Positions 35,468 through 44,169 of a stretch of 64,000 bases of DNA are shown one piece after another. Within the stretch, counting starts at the first letter, position 1. Each line of letters starts with the position of its first letter. The notes beneath the pieces are model-generated. The model worked only from the letters and a program-made list of their open reading frames with translations. It ran no database searches and was not told the DNA's origin. The stretch comes from Bacillota bacterium (GTDB taxonomy: Bacteria; Bacillota; Clostridia; Lachnospirales; Lachnospiraceae), in NCBI GenBank assembly GCA_023390555.1, contig JAEWCQ010000025.1, positions 3,096-67,095 on the forward strand, in the 5' to 3' direction. The translations under genes and the position numbers were made by a program.

Positions 35468-35920
35468 TTAACCTCTTTCCTCTAATCGATCTTTTAATGG
35501 TTTAAAATAACGTCTTGACACATATACCTGTTTGTGTGTGTCCTGAAAAGATACGATACTTGCCGAAGACAGATTTCGGTCAATTGCAAATATCTTTCTG
35601 GTGTTTAAAATTGCCGATTTGGATATCCTTAGAAAATATCCGGGAAGCATTTCTTCCAGTTCATAAAGGCGGTGCCTGATCCGGTAAATATCGCCGATGG
35701 TGTGCGCACTGATTCCATCGTCTTCTGTTTCAAAGAACAGTATCTCTTCCAGCGGAAAATAATATTCCGCTTCGCCCTTGTAAAAAATGATCCTGCTTCG
35801 CTCGCTGATGATCTCGCTGACTGCTTTTTGCACCTGCGTCACCTCGTCATTCAATTTCCGGCACCGGATGATTATCTCATCGGATTCTAATTTTTCATCA
35901 ATCTCAATTTTAATCTTCAT
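35468..35920 (-). CDS. LytTR-domain transcriptional regulator
   Basis: 150 residues, without a receiver domain. N-terminal helical segment (about 1-50), then a LytTR DNA-binding domain with the signature FFETEDDGISAHT and GYFLRISKSAILNTRKI. Such short regulators usually control the following membrane gene and are held by it. It overlaps nothing and is two bases from the LiaF-like gene, a single operon. Confidence 0.88.
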   Translation of the reverse strand: MKIKIEIDEKLESDEIIIRCRKLNDEVTQVQKAVSEIISERSRIIFYKGEAEYYFPLEEILFFETEDDGISAHTIGDIYRIRHRLYELEEMLPGYFLRISKSAILNTRKIFAIDRNLSSASIVSFQDTHKQVYVSRRYFKPLKDRLEERG

Positions 35921-36035
35921 CTTTCCCTCTCCACAATGCCATTTTAACAGTCTTTCGGATAATGTAAACAGGATTCCGGTAAGCGGTAGGCTTTTGCAGG
36001 TAAGCGGTCACTGTTTCACTTCCAAATGTGGCTCG

Positions 36036-37073
36036 CTAATGGGAATCTTCCGCCTGATCATATAAATAAGCCAGAACCTCGGCCGCACTTTTATCCTCAA
36101 AATCGCCCACATCCGTTAACGTCTGCACATTCCAGCGCATCCGGGAGGATTTGCTCAGATAATCGATCTCCTCCGCACAGTCGGGATACTTTGCGTACCA
36201 GTCCGGTTCGTATTTGCTCATATAGGTTTCCGCCAGCGTAACTGCGATACTTTTGGTGCCGTCGGCAAGGGTTGTCCCGCAGATCCGGACTCCCGGAGGA
36301 CTCGCATGCAGCAGAACCACACTGCCGTCCTCACACATCCCAAGCGAGAGCCAGACATGCCCTTTCATACTCATGATATCGCCCGGCTTCCAATCGGTCA
36401 CTTCCTCTGCCGGTGTATAGGTGCCCCACCCATATCCGGCAAACGTTTCAGCCATTTTCGCCGCTTTCATGACATAACCGTCTTTTCCGTCCGTATTCTC
36501 AAACACGTTGTAAATGACCCATCCAAGATAGCCGGAACAGTCCAGTCCGTTATGTATCTGATATGTCGTTTTTTTCACATCGTATGTGCTATCCTGCAAT
36601 TCTGCGAACGTTTCCCAGGTACTGCTTACGCCGATACTGACGGCTTCCACGCCTGCTCCGGTATCCGCTTCATTCCAGCCGCCTCCCCAGACATACATCG
36701 TATGTCCTACCGGCTGTTTTGCCGTCATCAGAAGATTTGCCAATGTACGCCTGCCGGGCTGCGGCAGACTTTCCCCTTCTAAATACTGGTTCTGTCCTCC
36801 CGTATCCTGCTGCTGTACAGACGCAGCCTCGGAAACTTCCGTCTCGCCTGCTTCCGATTCAGCTGCCTGCGCTTCCTGCAGCTGTGTTTGCGGTACCTCT
36901 TTATCCTGTACCTCCGTATCCTGCGCCTCTGTATCCTGTGCCTCCGTTCCCTGTGCAATCCTGTTCTGACTGCAGCCAACTGTCGGTACGACCGTCACTG
37001 CAAGCAAAAGCAGCAGTAATGCCCTCCTCACTTTCCTGTTCTTTCCTTTTTTTATTTGCCGGTTATCATGCAT
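36036..37073 (-). CDS. NlpC/P60-like cell-wall hydrolase lipoprotein
   Basis: About 345 residues. Basic N-terminus, hydrophobic helix and lipobox VGCS near residue 33, then a low-complexity run of Q-D-T-E units (about 40-75). The C-terminal half has the NlpC/P60 triad: Cys in LDCSGYLGW near residue 180, His in KGHVWLSLG near 240, and a third polar residue in LLHASPPG. It probably cleaves peptidoglycan stem peptides. Start ATG 37073 has GGGAG eight bases upstream; the earlier TTG has no site. Confidence 0.85.
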   Translation of the reverse strand: MHDNRQIKKGKNRKVRRALLLLLLAVTVVPTVGCSQNRIAQGTEAQDTEAQDTEVQDKEVPQTQLQEAQAAESEAGETEVSEAASVQQQDTGGQNQYLEGESLPQPGRRTLANLLMTAKQPVGHTMYVWGGGWNEADTGAGVEAVSIGVSSTWETFAELQDSTYDVKKTTYQIHNGLDCSGYLGWVIYNVFENTDGKDGYVMKAAKMAETFAGYGWGTYTPAEEVTDWKPGDIMSMKGHVWLSLGMCEDGSVVLLHASPPGVRICGTTLADGTKSIAVTLAETYMSKYEPDWYAKYPDCAEEIDYLSKSSRMRWNVQTLTDVGDFEDKSAAEVLAYLYDQAEDSH

Positions 37074-37205
37074 TCTGAGTTCTCCCAAAAAGTTTATAGA
37101 ATTTTCACTTATTGTTTACGTGTTTTTCACCTTTATCTGCTATACTTTAAAATGTCGTGGCAAATGGGGCCACTTCTATTTTAACTATCTGGGGGTTACT
37201 TGTAA

Positions 37206-37955
37206 ATGAGAAGAAACAGAAGAGAGAAGATTAACATACAGAAGGAACTTGAGGAAGTCGTTGTTGAGGAGGATACCATTATCATTACCGAATTGATGCC
37301 GCTCAGCAGTCCCGCCAGTGATAATATGCGGACCATTGCAGACATGACGGAACAATTCACCTATACGATCGATCCGATTCTTCGTATGTATAACGCCGCC
37401 ATGAGTGCGGCAACTGCAAGGCTTGAGATTATCAAAGACGAATTTCATTACCGGAATCTGCGCTGTCCGATCCACCATATTGACACACGTCTCAAATCGG
37501 CTGGCAGTATTTTGGAAAAACTCGAAAAGAAGCATCTGGATCTGACATTATCGGCAGCCTGCAACAATATTTACGATATTGCGGGAGTGCGTATCGTCTG
37601 CCCTTATATCAAAGACGTCTATCTGATCCGTGACCGCATTCTTGCACAGGACGATATTCACATTCTGGATGTCAAAGACTATATTACCGATCCCAAAGAG
37701 AACGGCTACCGAAGCTTACATATCATTATCCGGATCCCGGTTTATTTCATGAACAAAAAACAGTTTGTTCCGGTGGAGCTTCAGCTGCGTACACTTGCGA
37801 TGGATCTTTGGGCAAGTCTTGAGCACGACATCAATTATAAATCCATCAACAAAGATCTCGACATTAACTTTGCCAGAGAACTGTTTGAATGCAGCGAGCT
37901 GATTTATCAGGCAGAAGAGAAAATGGAAGCTATGAATGACGCGCTGGAATCCTGA
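37206..37955 (+). CDS. Small alarmone synthetase (RelA/SpoT synthetase domain, RelQ/RelP type)
   Basis: 249 residues. Synthetase domain at about residues 60-235 with KSAGSILEKLEKK, DIAGVRIVCPY, the RSLHIIIR segment and ELQLRTLAMDLWASLEH, the canonical ppGpp synthase motifs. No hydrolase, TGS or ACT domain, so a single-domain SAS. It has an N-terminal 45-residue acidic extension (EEVVVEEDTIII) not usual in Bacillus RelQ. A TATACT with upstream TGC (37141 region) is the likely promoter. GGGGG lies 10 bases before ATG 37206. Confidence 0.9.
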   Translation: MRRNRREKINIQKELEEVVVEEDTIIITELMPLSSPASDNMRTIADMTEQFTYTIDPILRMYNAAMSAATARLEIIKDEFHYRNLRCPIHHIDTRLKSAGSILEKLEKKHLDLTLSAACNNIYDIAGVRIVCPYIKDVYLIRDRILAQDDIHILDVKDYITDPKENGYRSLHIIIRIPVYFMNKKQFVPVELQLRTLAMDLWASLEHDINYKSINKDLDINFARELFECSELIYQAEEKMEAMNDALES

Positions 37956-37996
37956 TCCGCCCTGTCTGATTCCTTTCCAACGGAGGATGTCGATAC

Positions 37997-38914
37997 ATGA
38001 ATACAGAGACTTTGAGAACCTTTTTAAAGCTTACGGAAGTCCGGAACTATACGCAGACTGCCAGTCAGCTTTTCGTGGCACAATCCACGGTGACGAACCG
38101 TATATTTGAATTGGAAAACGAACTTGGTTTTTCTCTTTTTGTACGTGAACGCAAAAATTTGAAACTGACGGCCGCAGGGGAACATTTTTTAGACTATGCC
38201 AGAAGAATCGTGGAACTTGAACAGTCTGCGGTATCGGAACTTTCGAACCTGAACCATTATGTAGAATCCCTGCGCATCGGCTCGACCAATACCATCTATG
38301 ACTGTCATCTGGTGCAGCCGGTCCTGCTCTATCAGAAGAAGCATCCGGACATCAGCCTGAGCATCAGCATCAATCACTCGCTCCCTCTGATCCAGATGCT
38401 TCAGGACCATACACTGGACATGGTCTTCACTTATGTGCCGCATAAACGCAATCCGATCCACTCCACGGTCTTCGCAACCGATCCGCTCGTCCTTGTTACC
38501 TGCGCATCGAATACTGCATACAGAGCGGGCATTCACCAGGCCAAGCTGCTGGAAATCCCTTACTACTATTGCGATTTTCCGTTTCAGGAGCTTGGCGGCT
38601 ATATCAAAAACCTATTTCCCAAAAATCATCCGTTTCCTCTGACGATGGACCGCAGCGCAAACCTGCTCCCATTTCTGACAAACGGAAATGGCTACAGCTT
38701 TCTACCACGAAGCCTGATTGCGCCGCTGCTTGCCGACGGACAGCTGATTGAAATTGCCACACTGGATTTTGATGTTCCACCGGTCAACTGTTATGTAGAA
38801 TACTGCGAAGACACACCGGTGCTTGCAAGAATCCGGGAATTTACAGAACTTCTGGATACGAATCGTCACCCGTCAACAGCCGAAACAGGAGGGACGCTGC
38901 CGCCATGTCCGTAA
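37997..38914 (+). CDS. LysR family transcriptional regulator
   Basis: 305 residues, N-terminal winged helix-turn-helix (ETLRTFLKLTEVRNYTQTASQLFVAQSTVTNRI) and a substrate-binding effector domain from about residue 90. The pattern is closest to CysL/CbbR-like members but the ligand is not evident. It overlaps the DUF4422 gene by 10 bases, so the regulator and that protein are co-translated. GGAGG precedes ATG 37997. Confidence 0.88.
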   Translation: MNTETLRTFLKLTEVRNYTQTASQLFVAQSTVTNRIFELENELGFSLFVRERKNLKLTAAGEHFLDYARRIVELEQSAVSELSNLNHYVESLRIGSTNTIYDCHLVQPVLLYQKKHPDISLSISINHSLPLIQMLQDHTLDMVFTYVPHKRNPIHSTVFATDPLVLVTCASNTAYRAGIHQAKLLEIPYYYCDFPFQELGGYIKNLFPKNHPFPLTMDRSANLLPFLTNGNGYSFLPRSLIAPLLADGQLIEIATLDFDVPPVNCYVEYCEDTPVLARIREFTELLDTNRHPSTAETGGTLPPCP

Positions 38915-40005
38915 AAATTTTTACCATTACCCACAAACATTTCACACCCCCACCGGATCCCATGTACATCCCGCTGCATGTCGGCCATGCCCGTGCTTTG
39001 GATCTTGGATATCCTGGTGATGACAGCGGCGATCACATCTCGTTGAAAAACCCGTATTTCTGCGAGCTGACCGGCATGTACTGGTTATGGAAGAACAGAA
39101 TAGATGCGGATTACATCGGAATCTGCCATTACCGGCGCTATCTGATCAACGATGCGGGGCTGCTGTTTACCGAGCCGGAACTGGAGCACCTGTTTGAAGA
39201 CTATGATATCATAACAACAAAGATGCTGACCCTGACCTGTACGTATTACGAGGGTTTCGGTGAAAACCATTACCTAAAGGATCTCATTCTCACCGGCGAA
39301 GTACTGAAGGAAAAATATCCCGCATACTACGGTACCTATGTCCGCATGGTGCATAATACCCATACCTATTTCGGCAACATCTTCATCACCACCAGAGCAG
39401 ACTATGACCGCTATTGCTCCTGGCTGTTTGATATTTTGTTCGAACTGGAAAAACGCGTGGATATCAGCCGGTATGACGACTACAACAAACGTCTTTTCGG
39501 ATTTGTCTCCGAGTTTCTGCAAACCGTATGGATTGAGGTCAATCAGCTGAAAGTCTTTGAATGCATGGTCGGAATGACCGGAGAGAAATTTGAAACGAGA
39601 CAGCTCCGCAGAGAACTGGCAGAATTTTTCGCCCGCGGAGATTTTACCGGAGCACAGAAATGTTTTTTACAGTGTTATGAAAAACGGCCGGATATCCTGA
39701 TGGAAGCTTCCGATGTAACCGGTGAGCTCCGTCTGTGTATGCAGATCATTTCGACCTGCAGTTACGAATACAGCGAAACCGGTCACTGCATCCTGGAAAA
39801 AATGAAGGATTACGACGCGCTGATTCGTCATTTTCACAGAGTGAATCATCTGATCAAGCGCGTTACAGACGGTACGGCAGACGAGGCCGACAAAACTGCG
39901 CTCACCTGTACCGATCTCTCATCTGCCTCCATCCGTGTCGCACTGAAACTGTTTTGTGACAATGAATCTCAGGCAGAATCCCTTTATTCCGCTCTCCGGA
40001 AATAA
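38905..40005 (+). CDS. DUF4422 protein, putative glycosyltransferase
   Basis: 366 residues. N-terminal DUF4422 domain (about 1-230) with IFTITHKHFTPP, NPYFCELTGMYWLWKN and IGICHYRRYL, the hallmark YW.WKN..adyiG..HYRR pattern of this family, found in capsule and polysaccharide loci. The C-terminal 130 residues are helical and not recognised. GGAGGG precedes ATG 38905 at 11 bases, inside the LysR gene. There is no other polysaccharide gene near it. Confidence 0.85.
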   Translation: MSVKIFTITHKHFTPPPDPMYIPLHVGHARALDLGYPGDDSGDHISLKNPYFCELTGMYWLWKNRIDADYIGICHYRRYLINDAGLLFTEPELEHLFEDYDIITTKMLTLTCTYYEGFGENHYLKDLILTGEVLKEKYPAYYGTYVRMVHNTHTYFGNIFITTRADYDRYCSWLFDILFELEKRVDISRYDDYNKRLFGFVSEFLQTVWIEVNQLKVFECMVGMTGEKFETRQLRRELAEFFARGDFTGAQKCFLQCYEKRPDILMEASDVTGELRLCMQIISTCSYEYSETGHCILEKMKDYDALIRHFHRVNHLIKRVTDGTADEADKTALTCTDLSSASIRVALKLFCDNESQAESLYSALRK

Positions 40006-40042
40006 TAACTTCACGTTCGGATTCACCGGAAGTGTTATTTTT
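40003..40042 (+). terminator. Terminator after the DUF4422 gene
   Basis: ATAACTTC / GAAGTGTTAT stem followed by TTTTTA. Confidence 0.6.
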
Positions 40043-40065
40043 AGGAGGCGGCTATTTCCCTGCGC

Positions 40066-40671
40066 TTATTCCGCGCCCTCTCCCATTGTCTCTTCTAAAA
40101 TCTGTGTGATTTCCTGCATCGACTGTTCAAACTCCGTCTCATTATTATTATGAAAGACCAGCAGATCGTCCTTGACCTTTGGATTGTCGAGATTATCCGG
40201 AATCTGAAAGTTACAGCCTGCGATGTATTCCTCCCAATGCTCGAGTTTCCAGGTATCGCGGTCCGAATTTCTCTGTATCATCCGTTTGTGAACGATTTCC
40301 GGAGATGTTTCCACCCAGACAATTACCAGTGTTGCCTTTTTTTCCGCCAGCTTTTTCTTCAGAGCTCCAATATAGTCCATATCCCGGATTTCACGGGTAA
40401 AAGGTGCATTGATCAACACAATATCGGCGTATTCCAGCGCTTCCAGTGCAAGTTCCACCACACAGTCATATTCATAATCTCTGATATTTTCTTCAAAAAA
40501 ATCACTGCTGCGGTTGTATGGCTCTCCCGCCACCGCAAAAATCTGCTTTGACAATGTAATCAGGGTATCTTTATCCAGATAAACCACATGCTTCAAATGT
40601 TTTGCCAGTGCCTTTGAAATATAAGTTTTGCCGCATGCAGGCGGTGAAGTCACCAAAATCATTTTTTTCAC
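40066..40671 (-). CDS. P-loop AAA/nucleotide-kinase-like protein
   Basis: 201 residues. Walker A TSPPACGKTYIS near residue 9, an LDKD segment near residue 33, a probable Walker B DIVLINAPF near 85 and a lid region rich in R/K (VHKRMIQRNSDRD). Resembles small AAA/zeta-toxin-like or shikimate-kinase-fold ATP-binding proteins acting on small molecules. The start is GTG at 40671, after GGAGG. Substrate unknown. Confidence 0.78.
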   Translation of the reverse strand: MKKMILVTSPPACGKTYISKALAKHLKHVVYLDKDTLITLSKQIFAVAGEPYNRSSDFFEENIRDYEYDCVVELALEALEYADIVLINAPFTREIRDMDYIGALKKKLAEKKATLVIVWVETSPEIVHKRMIQRNSDRDTWKLEHWEEYIAGCNFQIPDNLDNPKVKDDLLVFHNNNETEFEQSMQEITQILEETMGEGAE

Positions 40672-40840
40672 TCTATTTTTCCTCCGTCTATGTTATTCGT
40701 AATGAATCCAGCATTTTTTCTTTTTCCCGTAAAGAACATCCCGAAAAATATTTCCCTCTGGAATTCATACTGAAAATCATACTACATTCCGCTATGAAAA
40801 TGCAATCCCATTCTCTTCCAAAACGGTCGACGGCTCTCCT

Positions 40841-41380
40841 TCACATCATCTTCAGCTGTTTTACAATCTTTTGTACTGTTGCAATATTTCTGGAAGTTAA
40901 TTTATCTTTATATTTTTGCTTTCCCAGTACCTTTCCACCAAAACCATCCAGCGTACTCCCTTTTTTCACAATCCAGAGAATGTCATTTGATGAAGTTCTT
41001 ACCAGGCGTTCCGGATCGTTATGCGCAAAACCGGCATACAGCTCTTCCAGCTCATCAAACAACGGGTAATTCGTGAACAGTATCATATAATTATAATCTT
41101 TGAGCGGCTCCTCCTTGATTTCCTGAAGCAGCGTTTCCAGTTCCGACTCCGTTCGAGCCAGACAATGTATTTTTGCACCTACAAGGGAACTCAGCTTTTG
41201 TGAAATTATCTCAGCAAGCTTGTCCGGGGCTTCCTCCGACTGCAACAATAAATTTCCGGTTGCCAGAACTGCTTTTACCGGACCGTATCCCAACAACTCT
41301 ATCTCACGGCACAGATCTTCCATTTTCCATTTCAATCCGCCCGTATTCCATCCCCGTAGTAAAATCACATTTTTTCCCAT
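40841..41380 (-). CDS. DUF1697 family protein
   Basis: About 179 residues starting MGKNVILLRGWNTGG, matching the DUF1697 pattern (VaLLRGiNvGG..., ALLATGNLLLQS here KAVLATGNLLLQS). The family has a ferredoxin-like fold and no known activity. Start ATG 41380 follows GGAAAGAAGG; the longer frame starting at 41431 reads through the repeat element copy B. Confidence 0.82.
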   Translation of the reverse strand: MGKNVILLRGWNTGGLKWKMEDLCREIELLGYGPVKAVLATGNLLLQSEEAPDKLAEIISQKLSSLVGAKIHCLARTESELETLLQEIKEEPLKDYNYMILFTNYPLFDELEELYAGFAHNDPERLVRTSSNDILWIVKKGSTLDGFGGKVLGKQKYKDKLTSRNIATVQKIVKQLKMM

Positions 41381-41407
41381 CTCACGCCTTCTTTCCACAA
41401 AAGAACC

Positions 41408-41443
41408 AAAGTGTACTTCGTACACTCCCACATTCTACTACTT
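41408..41443. repeat. Dispersed repeat copy B (GTGTAC..GTACAC hairpin element)
   Basis: Contains AAAGTGTACTTCGTACACT and CCCACATTCTACTACTT; paired with copy A at 26620-26655. It lies in the leader of the DUF1697 gene. Confidence 0.45.
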
Positions 41444-41550
41444 CAGATGTACAGCTTTTGTTCCGCGCGTGAAGCTGCGCATCTAAATTTTATTCTATCA
41501 AAAAATAGGAGCTTTCACACGTTAATATAACAAGGTCTTTCCTATAGAAC

Positions 41551-41592
41551 AAAAAAGGCAGGAGCAGATATGCTTCCCTCTGTCTCCTGCCT
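41551..41592 (-). terminator. Terminator of the glycerol dehydrogenase-like gene
   Basis: Minus-strand AGGCAGGAG / CTCCTGCCT stem (41592-41584 with 41564-41556) followed by TTTTT. Confidence 0.85.
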
Positions 41593-41612
41593 GATGACTG
41601 CTCCTCAGATCT

Positions 41613-42707
41613 TTATTTAAAATATTCCTGACCAAGCAGATCCACTGCCAGCAATGCATCATATAATTGATCCGGTGTTACATCTCCTGCGAGATTATGG
41701 ATCGTTTCACCTGGTATACAGGCTTTTTCCGCAGCAATATGAACCCGCTCTGTGTCACTCACGCCCACTTCTTTCAAAGTGATCGGAAGACCGACACTGT
41801 AACAGAAATCCATGACTTCCTTTATCTCTTCCTTCGGTGCATTCTCCAGAAGCAGCTGTGCCAAGGTACCGTATGCCACTAAGGAACCGTGCATGGTCGC
41901 TTCACATTCCTCGAGTGCGGTAAATCCATTGTATACCGAGTGAGCAACAGCCAGTCCACCATTGTCTGCTCCCACACCGCTCAGATATGTGTTGGTCTCT
42001 ATGATCGTCTCCAGTGCTGGTGTCACCAGATGCTTTTCACAAGCTAATTTTGCCTGATATCCGCATTTTAACAAGTTCTTATAGCATAATTCGCAGAGCG
42101 CCATTGCCGATAACATAATTCCGCCATTTTCCAGACTCTTCGAATCTGTTCTGACACAGGCTCTTGCTTCAAAATAGGTACCCAGCGCATCACCCATACC
42201 TGCGACGAGGAACTTCACCGGTGCATTTGCAATGACCTCACTGTCCACAATCACGGCTTCCGGATTTCTCGGGTAAAATATATAGTTACAGAATGTACCA
42301 TCATCATTGTAGATAACCGAAAGACCGGTACACGGTGCATCTGTTGCACATACGGTAGGAATGATCACGACCGGAAGCTTTTCATAGTGAGCCGTCGCCT
42401 TTGCTGTATCAATCGCAGATCCGCCGCCGATTGCTACTACGACCTGGATTTTCTCCTCCTGAACGATTTTCCGCATCTTCTCAATTTCGCCGTTGGAACT
42501 GATTCCGCCAAAAACTTCAAAATGAAGTGTGCAGTCCGTGTTCTCAAAACTTTTTTCTACCTTGCTCTTGCATGTTTTGTAACCACTGTTGCTGCATACA
42601 AACAAATAGGAGTTACCCAACTCTTTTGTTTCCTCATAAAAGTTCAATAATGCGCCTTTGCCCTGTACATATTTGAGAGGAGCTCTGAATAATTTCATGA
42701 CTGACAT
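41613..42707 (-). CDS. Iron-containing alcohol dehydrogenase, glycerol dehydrogenase-like
   Basis: About 364 residues. NAD-binding region with VAIGGGSAIDTAKA near residue 90 and TVCATDAPCTGLSV near 120; metal ligands expected in MGDALGTYFEAR (Asp), VAHSVYNGF (His) and TMHGSLVAYG (His). Family members oxidise glycerol or reduce dihydroxyacetone with NAD; related enzymes use other small diols. Start ATG 42707 follows AAGAAGG; the frame before it is leader sequence. Single gene with its own promoter. Confidence 0.88.
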   Translation of the reverse strand: MSVMKLFRAPLKYVQGKGALLNFYEETKELGNSYLFVCSNSGYKTCKSKVEKSFENTDCTLHFEVFGGISSNGEIEKMRKIVQEEKIQVVVAIGGGSAIDTAKATAHYEKLPVVIIPTVCATDAPCTGLSVIYNDDGTFCNYIFYPRNPEAVIVDSEVIANAPVKFLVAGMGDALGTYFEARACVRTDSKSLENGGIMLSAMALCELCYKNLLKCGYQAKLACEKHLVTPALETIIETNTYLSGVGADNGGLAVAHSVYNGFTALEECEATMHGSLVAYGTLAQLLLENAPKEEIKEVMDFCYSVGLPITLKEVGVSDTERVHIAAEKACIPGETIHNLAGDVTPDQLYDALLAVDLLGQEYFK

Positions 42708-42762
42708 AAAACAACCTTCTTTCCACATTTGAATAAATAATTTACTGTACTCCAACACTTTG

Positions 42763-42791
42763 ATGATAGCAATATAGTGACGCTTAGTCAA
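42763..42791 (-). promoter_or_regulatory. Sigma-A promoter of the glycerol dehydrogenase-like gene
   Basis: Minus strand TTGACT (42791-42786), 17-base spacer, TATCAT (42768-42763) with a TGC extension. Confidence 0.75.
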
Positions 42792-42824
42792 TAAATAAAA
42801 TACTGGAATACCCATGAACTTTGA

Positions 42825-42950
42825 TCAGATGTACAAGTCCTTGACGGCAATTCCCTTCAAGAAGTATCACTGTTATATCGAGATGGAACCATGTTCGGAA
42901 TAAAAGCCGTTTATGCCCGATTCCTTTCAAATCCAGACACCTGGCATTGA
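42825..42950 (+). pseudogene. Possible gene remnant (C-terminal end of an unknown protein)
   Basis: In the 364-base gap 42708-43071. A frame after TGA 42822-42824 has no start codon and encodes about 41 residues of normal-looking protein (VLDGNSLQEVSLLYRDG ... YARFLSNPDTWH) before TGA at 42948. A second short frame (42814-42900) starts with ATG but looks less protein-like. No parent family recognised. Confidence 0.3.
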
Positions 42951-43071
42951 ATCATGTCGCATTTTTACTAGATGATATGGAAGAAACTGATAAAATAATC
43001 ATATGAGAATCATAGAAAGAAGTTTATTTCTTATGCCGAGGCAAAAACAAAGAAAAAAGGAGAATAAAGAT

Positions 43072-43530
43072 ATGAAATACATTGGAGTACTTCTTGCCGT
43101 TTCTGATCTTGAACGGTCCAAGCATTTTTATCAGGAACTGTTTGATCAGACTGTTACTTTAGATTTAGGGTGGAATGTCACATTTTCAGGCGGATTTATT
43201 ATTCAGCTGAACTTTGACCAGTTGACCAATATCCCGAAAGACCAGATTATAACGAAACCGAATAACATGGAATTATATTTTGAGGTAGACGATTTTGATG
43301 CATTTGTGGAGAACTTACGTGTATATCCGGGAATCGAATATGTGAATGAGCCAATGGAATGTGACTGGAAACAGCGTATCGTACGCATCTACGATCCCGA
43401 TGATCACATCATAGAAATCGGGGAATCCATGCAAATCATTGCCAAACGCTATCTGGCCAAGGGCTATTCGGTGGAAGAGACGGCCGCCCTCATTCAGCAT
43501 CCGGTAGATTTTGTGAAAACATGGCTGTAA
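43072..43530 (+). CDS. VOC/glyoxalase superfamily protein
   Basis: 152 residues. Begins MKYIGVLLAVSDLERSKHFYQELF, the typical VOC start, and ends its core with RIVRIYDPDDHIIEIGESM. A C-terminal helical extension (KRYLAKGYSVEETAALIQHP) is added. Metal ligands are not complete in the usual places, so an enzyme or a binding protein are both possible. Start ATG 43072 follows AAAGGAG; the upstream frame is leader. It precedes the Mop gene by about 145 bases. Confidence 0.85.
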   Translation: MKYIGVLLAVSDLERSKHFYQELFDQTVTLDLGWNVTFSGGFIIQLNFDQLTNIPKDQIITKPNNMELYFEVDDFDAFVENLRVYPGIEYVNEPMECDWKQRIVRIYDPDDHIIEIGESMQIIAKRYLAKGYSVEETAALIQHPVDFVKTWL

Positions 43531-43674
43531 ATCCCTCCACAGGCTGTTACTCTTTTTGACCATGCCTGCTCCGAAAGATAGTAGTAAAAAAGTATTTACT
43601 TTTCCATGCAATCGTGGTACTTTCAGACTATCAATAGCAGGCTGTTTGATACAACGATAAAGGAGAATACAGTT

Positions 43675-44088
43675 ATGAAATTAAGTGCAAGAAATCAGAT
43701 GCAGGGAACCATTTCCTCCATTGAACGTGGAGCGGTGAATGGAATTGTCACCTTAGATGTCAACGGCATGGAAATCGTCGGTACTATTTCCATCGGCAGC
43801 ATTGACAGTCTCTCTCTGGAAGCAGGGAAAAAAGCAACCGCCATTGTAAAGGCAACGGAAGTTATGATTGCAATCGGGGAATTAAATATCAGTGCAAGGA
43901 ACCAGATCACCGGAACAATCAGCAACATTGAAGAGGGCAGCGTGAATGGCATTGTTACCATTACGAACGGAACTGTGGAACTATCTGCCACAATTTCAAA
44001 GGCATCCATCCAAAAACTGGGACTTGCCGTTGGAAAAGAAGCCACTGCAGTCGTAAAAGCGACCTCTGTGATGTTTGGAGTGGAATAA
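43675..44088 (+). CDS. Molbindin-like protein with two Mop/TOBE domains
   Basis: 137 residues: two tandem copies of the Mop (about 67-residue) fold beginning LSARNQMQGTISSIERGAVNGIVTL and ISARNQITGTISNIEEGSVNGIVTI. Di-Mop proteins store or buffer molybdate or tungstate in the cytosol. AAAGGAG precedes ATG 43675. It is convergent with a cluster (44170-47026) that may handle a metal, which makes the neighbourhood suggestive. Confidence 0.9.
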   Translation: MKLSARNQMQGTISSIERGAVNGIVTLDVNGMEIVGTISIGSIDSLSLEAGKKATAIVKATEVMIAIGELNISARNQITGTISNIEEGSVNGIVTITNGTVELSATISKASIQKLGLAVGKEATAVVKATSVMFGVE

Positions 44089-44103
44089 GAAAAGAAAACA
44101 GGC

Positions 44104-44156
44104 TGCCGGATCGTTCGGAGTATTACATTCATACAACGAACAATCCGGCATTTTTT
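44104..44156. terminator. Terminator between the Mop gene and the convergent cluster
   Basis: TGCCGGAT / ATCCGGCA outer stem (44104-44111 with 44143-44150) with inner GTTCG/CGAAC pairing and TTTTTT on the plus side. Confidence 0.82.
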
Positions 44157-44169
44157 GCGCCTTCTCTCC

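Noticed and set aside
43003..43071. Upstream in-frame start of the VOC gene
   Set aside because: The extension lacks a ribosome binding site, while AAAGGAG stands before ATG 43072.
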